A stretch of 5,091 nt of DNA, from assembly GCA_020024515.1 (NCBI GenBank), contig JAHHTR010000142.1, forward strand, positions 1-5,091, read 5' to 3'. This stretch comes from Angelakisella sp. GTDB lineage: Bacteria; Bacillota; Clostridia; Oscillospirales; Ruminococcaceae. A program made the translations under genes and the position numbers. Positions 1 through 4,857 of the stretch are shown here, piece by piece. The notes beneath the pieces were generated by a model, which was not told the DNA's origin, made no database searches, and worked only from the letters and a program-made list of their open reading frames with translations. Positions within the stretch are counted from its first letter, which is position 1, and every line of letters starts with the position of its first letter.

Positions 1-309
1 CTGTGCGCCGCCCCAACGGGCAGAACCGTACTCCATGCCTTTGCGGTATTTCTTCGCGTTCTTGCCTTTCACATACACAAGCAGACGAATAAGCACCGCG
101 CCCGCAATGCCCACCAGTAAATCCAACGGGAAAAGGCTTGGCATAGCACTTCTGAATGCGGCGGTAAACCCGTCCCCAAGATGTAACACCTTTTCCGACA
201 TATCCAGTCCCGGCGACAGGTGCACCACCTATCCGATTTTATCAAAGAGATAGACAAATAGGAGATACGGAGCGTTTAGGATAAGCAGCTTTTTGATTTC
301 CGGCTTCAT
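1..309 (-). pseudogene. VirD4/TraG-type conjugative coupling protein, N-terminal part with internal TAG
   Basis: This is the start of a type IV coupling protein, the membrane ATPase that links the relaxosome to the mating channel. It begins at ATG 309-307 (MKPEIKKLLILNAPYLLF), whose ATGA overlaps the stop of the PcfB-like gene; a purine-rich AAAGGGGG lies upstream. Codon 27 is TAG (231-229), and beyond it the same frame stays open to base 1. Residues about 5-24 form one membrane segment and about 70-88 (LDLLVGIAGAVLIRLL) a second. They are followed by the family-typical YVKGKNAKKYRKG and EYGSARWG. From memory, relatives carry Gln at codon 27, so CAG to TAG is likely. The Walker motifs would lie beyond the window. 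A product could only arise by suppression or by restart at a later ATG, losing the first membrane helix. Identification is by recalled family sequence. Confidence 0.8.
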
Positions 310-788
310 AAATCAATCCCCCTTTCCTTGTTTTTCAGCTTGCCGCGCGCGGCGTTCTTTTCTGCCGCCTTTTCTTTCATGGCGGTTATGGTCTGCCGGA
401 TAGAGGGCTTTTCCCGCGTGTTCAGTTTCTTTTGGGAAAACTCCTTGAAAGCTGCGGTCAAAACATCTGCGTCCCGCCCCTTGAAAAACACAAGATACCG
501 GGGCGGCTGCTCCATCGTGTCTTTTTTAAGGGCAAAGTCTATCCCGTATTTCTTCGCGGTACTCTCAAAGGCTTTGATATTCCCGTCTGTGATTTCAATA
601 TTGGAAACGCCCGCGTTCTGTTTCATCAGTTGCTTTAAGGTCTGCTTGCCGTGCGGCTACATGGCTTTTGTAGTCTGCTTCTTGATTTTGGAAAGCAGGA
701 ATTTCATGGATTTTTGCAACAGCTCGGCGGTCAGCTTTGTTCCCTTGATTGACAGGGCAATCACTTTTTCGTTGACTTCCTCTTGCAT
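306..788 (-). pseudogene. PcfB-like conjugation protein (DUF3801), split by an internal TAG
   Basis: The full gene reads from ATG 788-786, eight bases after a GGAGGA site, to TGA 308-306: 160 codons, about the family length. The N-terminus (MQEEVNEKVIALSIKGTKL, then AELLQKSMKFLLSKI) and the C-terminal part (GKQTLKQLMKQNAG, EITDGNIKAFESTAKKYGID, RYLVFFKGRDADVLTAAF, then a Lys/Arg-rich tail) are both recognisably this family. Codon 44 is TAG (659-657). The frame is otherwise unshifted, and a remaining open frame starts at ATG 626. PcfB-type proteins are accessory transfer proteins encoded next to the coupling protein and thought to help it meet the relaxosome; the order here agrees. Translation would be coupled to the next gene through the ATGA overlap. 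Truncation at residue 43 probably abolishes function, unless the 106-residue downstream piece is made separately. Confidence 0.8.
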
Positions 789-870
789 TTACCGTCCTCC
801 TTCCTCGGTCATGTCAGGGAAAGCCCCACTTCGAGGCAAAAAGAAAGGGTAGCCGTTTTCATGCTGCCCG

Positions 871-1083
871 TCAAATCCGCACCAGTAAGCCGTTCAAGTC
901 CTCGGCTCTGATACCCACAAGATACCAGTTTTCCCTGTACTCCATACGGGCAGGCTTCCATTTGCCGCCTGTGAACACTTCCATACAGTCGCCGCAGTCA
1001 AGCCCGTCGTAATACTCGGCAAGGTCAAAGCGAATGTCGTAACGGTCGGCGGTTTCATCAAAAATCAAAGCTCCCTGTTTCAT
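871..1083 (-). CDS. DUF5348 domain protein of a conjugative element
   Basis: This is a 70-residue protein starting at ATG 1083-1081, preceded by AAAGGAGG at 8-base spacing, and ending at TGA 873-871. It matches the small DUF5348 family in length and in features such as FDLAEYYDGLDCGDCMEVF, GGKWKPARMEY and the closing WYLVGIRAEDLNGLLVRI. The family is found in conjugative and other mobile elements of Firmicutes; its biochemical role is unknown to me. No membrane segment or signal peptide is seen. The two cysteines in DCGDC are not enough to claim metal binding. It is the only gene of the conjugative block in this window with no visible lesion, probably because it is short. About 82 bases without a convincing gene separate it from the PcfB-like gene. 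Confidence 0.75.
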   Translation of the reverse strand: MKQGALIFDETADRYDIRFDLAEYYDGLDCGDCMEVFTGGKWKPARMEYRENWYLVGIRAEDLNGLLVRI

Positions 1084-1104
1084 AAAATCGTCCTCCTTTT
1101 GGTT

Positions 1105-1308
1105 TTACAGACTTTCGTCCTCGTTACAGGAATAATAATCGGGGTCGCCGTATTTCGGTTCTCGTGGTGCAAGTGCGCCGCTTGCCATGTCGTGAGCGAC
1201 AAGGGCGGTATAATAGCTGTCAATGGTGTTCGGTGCATTGAACAGCACCGCTTTTAGGTACTGCTTGATGTTGCGGATTTTGGTAGTGTTCTCCCGCATA
1301 CAGTCAAA
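1105..1308 (-). pseudogene. C-terminal piece of a replication-type protein (DUF6017)
   Basis: The frame reads FDCMRENTTKIRNIKQYLK, then ALFNAPNTIDSYYTALVAHDM, to TAA 1107-1105. This resembles the C-terminal DUF6017 segment of helix-turn-helix replication-type proteins of conjugative elements. It lies one frame away from, and only a few bases beyond, the N-terminal piece of the same family (1313-1531). The middle of the gene, which I recall as well over a hundred residues in relatives, is missing. The open frame runs back to 1392, but the residues before Phe at 1308 are out-of-frame translation of the N-terminal piece and should not be annotated as protein. No ribosome binding site suits independent expression. 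The segment after ALVAHDMASG ends in an acidic tail. Confidence 0.7.
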
Positions 1309-1312
1309 CCCT

Positions 1313-1531
1313 TTATCCGGCTTTTTCAAGCTCCCATACGGTGGTACGGATTGCGTTGATACTTTCCCGGTTGATATGGGAAAGCCCTGCAAGGGTGTAG
1401 TCCCAATCTTCGGGAAGTGAGGGCCTTTGTGAAAGCAGCCCCTTTGCCTTTAAGGTCAAGTCCTTATTGCGTAAGTGGTGGTTACTCATTACGGTATAAC
1501 CTTTGTTGCGTTCTACTCTGAAAACTGCCAT
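1313..1531 (-). pseudogene. N-terminal winged-helix piece of a replication-type protein
   Basis: Starting at ATG 1531-1529, the product begins MAVFRVERNKGYTVMSNHHL and continues LRNKDLTLKAKGLLSQ, LPEDWDYTLAGLSHI and AIRTTVWELEKAG. It then meets TAA at 1315-1313. This is the DNA-binding winged-helix start shared with phage replisome-organiser-like and element replication proteins. The frame is open upstream to 1681, but family conservation starts at Met 1531. The AAAGGGG at about 11 bases upstream is only a fair ribosome binding site. In relatives the residues after ELExAG continue with a Tyr; here GGATA is followed by AAGGG, so the stop is made by the deletion junction. LSQRPSLPEDW, where I recall LSQMLSLPEDW in relatives, suggests extra missense drift. 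The 72-residue product might still bind DNA but would not be a full initiator. Confidence 0.7.
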
Positions 1532-1559
1532 AGTGTATCGGCCCCTTTGCTGTGGATTT

Positions 1560-1671
1560 GTTACGCAGTTGAACGCTGATTTTGAGAGGTAAGGTATCTT
1601 TTCCTTGCTTCCTCTGTTTTGCGTTCTGCAAGCCCCATAAATCAAGGCTTTTTTTGCCCCTACTGCGTAAC
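1560..1671 (-). repeat. Nested inverted repeats in the leader of the replication-type gene
   Basis: A perfect 10-base inverted repeat pairs 1560-1569 (GTTACGCAGT) with 1662-1671 (ACTGCGTAAC). Inside it, 1571-1576 (GAACGC) pairs with 1621-1626 (GCGTTC). Inside that, 1586-1594 (GAGGTAAGG) pairs imperfectly with 1603-1614. The whole could fold as a long irregular hairpin directly upstream of the winged-helix start at 1531. Possible roles are a replication origin or initiator-binding site, or a structured mRNA leader. The nesting is seen directly; the role is inference. Confidence 0.5.
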
Positions 1672-1681
1672 ATGAGGGCAT

Positions 1682-1730
1682 AAAAATAGCGGTGTTCCTG
1701 TTCTCCCTTGTGAGAGTGAGAAACGCCGCT
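1682..1730 (-). terminator. Terminator-like hairpin upstream of the replication-type gene
   Basis: On the minus strand, AGCGGCGTT (1730-1722) pairs with AACACCGCT (1696-1688) through nine pairs including one wobble. A partial inner pairing of GTTTCTC with GAGAAC is possible. The hairpin is followed directly by ATTTTTA (1687-1681). This has the form of an intrinsic terminator, either ending transcription that enters from the right or acting as an attenuator for the genes at 1531 and below. No recognisable promoter was found beside it. Confidence 0.5.
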
Positions 1731-1764
1731 GTTATGGTGTATTCAATTTTCGTACAATACCAGC

Positions 1765-2559
1765 TTGTCCGTTATCCGAAAAACATTGATTTTCTTGTGT
1801 TTGAAAAAGTATCGTTATCTAACCCTATCTTTGGACAGACCGGATTTTCAAAGAATGCTTCATGATATACAGACAGGAAAAATCCGAGCGATTGTATGTT
1901 ATAAGCTGGATCGCATTGGCAGAAAGACCACTGATTTGCTTCGATTGATGGACTTTCTGGAAAAGTACGAGGTGGATTTGCTGATATGTTCCAATGGAAT
2001 CAACACTGCATCAGGAGTTTCAAAAATCTTTATTCAGATTTTTGCTGTGGTTGCAGAATTTGAGCGAGATACTCTGACTGAGCGAATTACAGATAATATG
2101 ATGGAGCTTTCAAAGGATGGTCGCTGGATGGGTGGTAAAACACCTTTTGGATTTACGACACGCAGAGTAACCACTGAAAGTGGAAAAGAAAAATCAGCGT
2201 TCAGCTATTTGGAGAGTATTTTGGAGGAAAAGAGGGCTGTGCAGCGTTTATATGAGTTGTTTTTGACCAATCGTTCCATTAAGAAAACAGCAGATGCATT
2301 AAATAGAGAGGGCTATCGTACACAAAGTGGAAATGTGTTCAACACATCTACTATCAGATTGATTCTCAAAAATCCCATTTACTGCATCGCTGAAAAAGTT
2401 AGCTATGATTATTCTATGGAGCAAGACAAGATGGGAATATTTTTGGAGATTTGGATGATTTTGATGGATGAAGACAGCGACAGCACATTCATCTCCTCCA
2501 AATTTGTTCAGACGATTGAGGATAAGCTCATCAGCGAAAGGGGTAATTTCCGTAGGTAA
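1765..2559 (+). pseudogene. Large serine recombinase, catalytic-domain remainder and recombinase domain
   Basis: Recognisable family sequence starts at about 1837 with RPDFQRMLHDIQTGKIRAI. It continues with the resolvase motif YKLDRIGRKTTDLLRLMDFL, LLICSNGINTASGVSKIF, the long helix VVAEFERDTLTERITDNM, and the Recombinase-domain signatures GGKTPFGFTTRRV, SIKKTADALNREGY and TSTIRLILKNPIYC. The first roughly 60 residues, including the nucleophilic serine of the Y-x-R-x-S type motif, are absent. The residues before 1837 do not match the family, so no native start is visible. Around 2433-2468 another frame reads GNIFGDLDDFDG, which I recall in relatives, suggesting compensating frameshifts and a small deletion there. 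The frame leaves family sequence near 2540 (ISERGNFRR) and stops at TAA 2557-2559. Such recombinases excise and integrate conjugative elements; this one cannot be active. Confidence 0.8.
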
Positions 2560-2570
2560 GCATAAAGGTT

Positions 2571-2987
2571 TTTTCCAGTCAAAATTGGATTCAGGCACAG
2601 ATGATTTTAGAGGATATTGCACAGCAGTATAACCGCCTACATCGAAAAACAAATGCACTGTTAGCCAGAATAGTACATTGTCCAAACTGTGGAAAGCGTT
2701 TGAGTGTTATATCCGAATCTGACCGTTGGACAAATGGAAAGCCACACTTCAAATATGTCTGCCCCGGATACCGCAAAAAGGAATGTAATTTCAGAGCCGT
2801 GGATGGCGTATTGTTGGATGAGTTTGTGGTGGAACAACTTTCGCAGTTGTCAGATGAACAAAGTGAACATTTCCAACAGATTTTAGAAATTAAGATTGGA
2901 GATATGCTAAATCGTTCTCAGACTGCACAAGAATACAGCCAGATGATAAAAAAGAAAGAACAGATTGAAGCAAATATTCACAGTTAA
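2571..2987 (+). pseudogene. Serine recombinase, zinc-ribbon segment in a shifted frame
   Basis: The recombinase continues in the next frame with WIQAQMILEDIAQQYNR, then HRKTNALLARIVHCPNCGK. The recombinase zinc beta-ribbon follows, with cysteine codons at 2679, 2688, 2760 and 2784 (CPNC, VCPG, KECNF). After it come LLDEFVVEQLSQLSDEQ and a charged, coiled-coil-prone stretch. Between 2540 and 2590 a third frame reads VISVGKHKGFF, the family bridge, so two frameshifts flank this bridge. One is an extra base near 2537-2543. The other is at the A-run near 2590, where two lost A would restore SKNWIQAQ. The segment ends at TAA 2985-2987, after which the same frame resumes as recombinase, so a TTA Leu to TAA change is likely. 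In this family the ribbon and coiled coil contact DNA and the partner subunit. Confidence 0.8.
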
Positions 2988-3401
2988 ATCAAAAATCTGA
3001 GGGCTGCAGATGCAAGGGTGAAGCCTTTTATTCAGGAGGATATTCGCAAGCTGTCTGAAGAACTGATAGAAACGCAGACACTCTTAAACCAAATGGACGA
3101 AAATAAGAAAAATAGCATGATAGCTATTCGTGATGTGGATGAAATAAAAGAAAGGCTGCTCTCCTTTGCCAAATATGCAGAAGGAGAACAGCTGGAAGTA
3201 TTGATGACACTGATTCAAAGCGTCATTGAAAAAATTTATATCGTGGATAAAGCCTGTGAGCGTATCTGCCACATCTTTATCAAGGGTTGCTCTGGGGAGG
3301 ACTACACATCCTTCTTCCAGGCAACCAGTTACATAGAAACGGGTGCGATTCCTGTTGAGACAGATATGTGTGATTCAAAGGAGCATCGCATTTGCACCTA
3401 A
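2988..3401 (+). pseudogene. Serine recombinase, C-terminal segment
   Basis: In the same frame, directly past the TAA at 2985-2987, sequence continues IKNLRAADARVKPFIQEDI. It carries on with RKLSEELIETQTLLNQM, EGEQLEVLMTLIQSVIEKIY, ACERICHIFIKGCSGEDY and ETDMCDSKEHRICT, to TAA 3399-3401. The only ATG-type start is internal (about 3018, GTG), with no obvious ribosome binding site. The heptad-like EDIRKLSEELIETQTLLNQM suits the coiled coil of large serine recombinases. The last few codons overlap the beginning of recognisable IS200/IS605 transposase sequence (from about 3385-3391) in another frame, so the native C-terminus was probably replaced at this junction. Taken as one gene, 1837-3390 covers most of a roughly 500-residue recombinase. 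Confidence 0.75.
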
Positions 3402-3807
3402 ATTCAGAAGACAGGTAATATATGGAAAGTTAAAATCGGAGATTGGAAGAATATTAAGAGCATTATGTGAAAGAAAAGGCATTGAAATCATTGCAGGAGA
3501 ATGTTGTCCAGATCATATCCATATGTTGATTCGTATACCACCTAAATATAGTGTATCAGAAATAGTGGGATATTTGAAAGGGAAAAGTTCGTTGATAATT
3601 TTTGATAGACATGCAAATTTGAAATATAAATATGGGAATCGGCATTTTTGATGTAGAGGATATTATGTTGATACTGTAGGAAAGAATACAACTAAAATAA
3701 GAGAGTATATAAACAATCAGCTACAAGAAGACTGGACAGCTGATCAAATAAGTTTAAGTGAATATGTAGACCCGTTTACAGGTGAACGAGTAAAAGGAAA
3801 CAAATAA
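3385..3807 (+). pseudogene. tnpA: IS200/IS605-family transposase, N-terminally truncated, internal TGA
   Basis: The frame reads FAPKFRRQVIYGKLK, IGRILRALCERKGIEII, PDHIHMLIRIPPKYSVSEIV, GYLKGKSSLIIFDRHANLK and YKYGNRHF. It then meets TGA at 3649-3651 and continues in frame CRGYYVDTVGKN, IREYINNQLQED and YVDPFTGERVKGNK to TAA 3805-3807. The metal-binding HUH pair is His 3514 and His 3520. The catalytic Tyr (3706) and Gln (3718) form the Y-x3-Q arrangement of these enzymes. Relatives have Trp after GNRHF, so TGG to TGA is the likely lesion, and it removes the nucleophilic tyrosine. About 15-20 N-terminal residues are also missing; before 3385 the open frame (from 3343) is out-of-frame recombinase. 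The protein would normally cut and join single-stranded element ends; this copy is inactive. Confidence 0.85.
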
Positions 3808-3811
3808 AATA

Positions 3812-3901
3812 GCCACCAAGGGCGGCAGTTGAAAAAGTAGTGTACTTGGCGGATTTTCAATGCGCTTGCAAGCACAACTGGTAAAAGCCCCTTATAAGGG
3901 C
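3812..3901 (+). ncRNA. Palindrome-rich structured tail behind tnpA (candidate RNA or ssDNA fold)
   Basis: This non-coding stretch is almost entirely self-complementary. GCCACC (3812-3817) pairs with GGCGGC (3821-3826) with one A-C mismatch. CAGT (3826-3829) pairs with ACTG (3877-3880). Enclosed within that are TTGAAAA (3829-3835) with TTTTCAA (3854-3860), AAGTA-GTG-TACTT (3835-3847), and the palindrome GCTTGCAAGC (3864-3873). Then comes CCCTTATAAGGG (3889-3900). Some helices share end bases, so not all can form at once. It may be a structured 3' RNA of the insertion sequence, a single-stranded DNA fold used in transposition, or a relic of a guide-type RNA. I could not assign it to a named RNA family. 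Confidence 0.5.
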
Positions 3902-3908
3902 AGAGCAA

Positions 3909-3937
3909 ACCACCCGCTTAGTGGGTGGTCCTGATTT
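3909..3937 (+). terminator. Right-end hairpin of the insertion sequence, also a good rho-independent terminator
   Basis: ACCACCCGC (3909-3917) pairs with GTGGGTGGT (3921-3929) through nine pairs including one G-U, with a TTA loop. It is followed after CCTGA by a long T-rich run. In IS200/IS605 elements such a subterminal hairpin is the transposase recognition site; on the plus strand it would also stop transcription from tnpA before it enters the opposing exonuclease gene. On the minus strand the hairpin is followed only by TTTG, a weak terminator for the exonuclease mRNA. Confidence 0.65.
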
Positions 3938-4720
3938 TTATTTATTTTTTTGTTTTTTTGTTTTTTTGATAGAGGGTGTAACCTCAAACGAGAGGTTTTT
4001 CCCCAATTTGTAAGCGGATTTTATCAATTTTTTTTCGCTTTCGGAAAGTTCACGGTTGAGCAATGTCATAAAATGCTGATACAATGCTTTTTTATCTGTT
4101 TTGGTTTGTTTTATTTTGGGTGTAAGCAACGTATGCTCATGAAATATATTGGGTGTCATCACAGGTGGATGTACAATTTGTAATATTTTGGCAGTATACA
4201 TGGCATCAAATAATGCATTGTGGAAATCATTTGTTATGGGAATATCCAATTCTGTTACGGCATTTTTTAGTCCGATGGCTGTTCCTGTTTCTTGCTTCAG
4301 ATATTGGGAAGCAAAAGGCTGTATATTGATATATTGATGTGTCAAAGCATCAGGGGATAAGTGATGATATAATATGTTGCGAAATAATGATTTGACATCA
4401 TCAGGCCCCCATATGCATAAAACAGCGGGTTCTGTGCCAATAAATTGTAAAAAGTCATGGTATGCTTGTGGAAATTTGGGTTGGTTTTGTAAATCAGTTT
4501 CTTGAATATGCGTGATTTTTTCTACAAAAGGGTGCAAACGTGTATAGATTTGGGGGGTGATGAGCGTGTCGAATTGCTCTAGAATTTCAAATGTTTCGCT
4601 TAATTTGACAGCACCGATTTGTATGATTTCAAAAGGACATTCTGCAACAGGTATTGTTTTGATGCCTGTTTTGAATGGAAATGATTGATTAAATTCCAAA
4701 TCTAATACAATATAATGCAT
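3938..4720 (-). CDS. DEDDh-family 3'-5' exonuclease (KapD/ERI-1-like)
   Basis: This 260-residue protein starts at ATG 4720-4718 (MHYIVLDLEFNQ), eight bases after GGAGG. A TTG five codons earlier lies over that ribosome binding site and is rejected as start. Exonuclease motifs are complete: ExoI D7 and E9 (LDLEFN), with EIIQIGAVKL at 31-40; ExoII Asp 107 or 108 in WGPDD; ExoIII H167 and D172 (FHNALFDAMYTAKIL). This gives the D-E-D-D-h set that binds two metal ions and hydrolyses DNA or RNA from the 3' end; the true substrate is unknown. Residues 1-185 form the nuclease. The rest is a charged tail with ELSESEKKLIKSAYKLGKNL and a Lys-rich end (KKTKKQKNK) that may bind nucleic acid. It is cytoplasmic, with no signal or membrane segment. 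It has its own promoter and is divergent from 4858. Its last codons lie in the T-rich run beside the IS end. Confidence 0.85.
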   Translation of the reverse strand: MHYIVLDLEFNQSFPFKTGIKTIPVAECPFEIIQIGAVKLSETFEILEQFDTLITPQIYTRLHPFVEKITHIQETDLQNQPKFPQAYHDFLQFIGTEPAVLCIWGPDDVKSLFRNILYHHLSPDALTHQYINIQPFASQYLKQETGTAIGLKNAVTELDIPITNDFHNALFDAMYTAKILQIVHPPVMTPNIFHEHTLLTPKIKQTKTDKKALYQHFMTLLNRELSESEKKLIKSAYKLGKNLSFEVTPSIKKTKKQKNK

Positions 4721-4767
4721 GAAAATAACCTCCAAGGTGTATATATGAAAAAAATCAATTATATTTC

Positions 4768-4796
4768 ATTATAGCACGAAACGTGTTGTTGTACAA
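4768..4796 (-). promoter_or_regulatory. Sigma-A promoter of the exonuclease gene
   Basis: On the minus strand TTGTAC (4796-4791) and a perfect TATAAT (4773-4768) are separated by 17 bases, the ideal housekeeping spacing. Transcription would start near 4760, giving a leader of about 40 bases with GGAGG before ATG 4720. The spacer holds CACG-AAA-CGTG (4775-4785 region), a small inverted repeat that could be an operator, but it is too short to claim. Confidence 0.75.
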
Positions 4797-4808
4797 AGAG
4801 AAATTTTC

Positions 4809-4837
4809 TTGTATATCTGTTTTTGGAATGGTACAAT
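4809..4837 (+). promoter_or_regulatory. Sigma-A promoter of the divergent plus-strand gene
   Basis: TTGTAT (4809-4814) and TACAAT (4832-4837) are separated by 17 bases. The expected start, about 4843-4845, falls at the edge of the AAGGAGG site (4845-4851), so the mRNA leader would be only about 14 bases. The two divergent -35 boxes are 12 bases apart, so the promoters could compete or share a regulator. Confidence 0.6.
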
Positions 4838-4857
4838 GGGAAAAAAGGAGGCGTTGT

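Larger units (their letters stand above)
1..1735 (-). mobile_element. Remnant of an integrative conjugative element (transfer and replication module)
   Basis: The minus strand carries, in transcription order, a replication-type protein, DUF5348, a PcfB-like protein and the start of a VirD4/TraG coupling protein. From memory this is a common gene order in conjugative elements of gut Clostridia. Genes are tightly packed, with strong ribosome binding sites and a stop/start overlap at 306-309. Three of the four genes are broken, so this copy could not transfer by itself. The left edge lies outside the window. The right edge is inferred to fall between the leader hairpin (ending 1730) and the truncated recombinase. 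No relaxase or oriT is visible. Confidence 0.75.
3385..3930 (+). mobile_element. IS200/IS605-family element remnant lacking its left end
   Basis: The remnant comprises a truncated tnpA (3385-3807), a palindrome-rich tail (3812-3901) and a terminal imperfect hairpin (3909-3929). Elements of this family move as single strands through a HUH transposase that reads subterminal hairpins rather than terminal inverted repeats, and they make no target duplication. Only the right-end hairpin is present here; the left end and the transposase start are lost at the junction with the recombinase. No tnpB or iscB is seen. The exact right cleavage point cannot be set from one copy; it should fall shortly after 3929. 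Confidence 0.7.

Noticed and set aside
35..253. Plus-strand and alternative minus-strand small frames over the coupling-protein start
   Set aside because: They are shadows of the coupling-protein frame, which matches its family and has two membrane segments.
229..659. TAG reassigned to an amino acid in the conjugative genes
   Set aside because: TAA interrupts the recombinase and TGA the transposase, with frameshifts and deletions as well, so general decay explains the stops better.
328..852. Long plus-strand open frame opposite the PcfB-like gene
   Set aside because: The minus strand carries recognisable family sequence with a ribosome binding site; the plus frame has no site and reads as a Phe/Ser-rich complement.
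789..870. Short peptide frame between the DUF5348 and PcfB-like genes
   Set aside because: A frame of about 17 codons from an ATG has no ribosome binding site and no family resemblance.
1482..1673. Small minus-strand frame in the replication-gene leader
   Set aside because: It overlaps the winged-helix start in another frame, has no ribosome binding site and no recognisable sequence.
2299..2776. Minus-strand frames inside the recombinase
   Set aside because: They lie opposite clear recombinase coding sequence and have no start signals.
3808..3937. A CRISPR array or a tnpB/iscB guide-RNA locus
   Set aside because: There are no regularly spaced direct repeats and no nuclease gene in the window; only inverted repeats are seen, so a guide-RNA role remains speculation.
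3950..4337. Plus-strand frames opposite the exonuclease
   Set aside because: The exonuclease on the minus strand has all catalytic motifs, a ribosome binding site and a promoter; the plus frames are Phe-rich complements.
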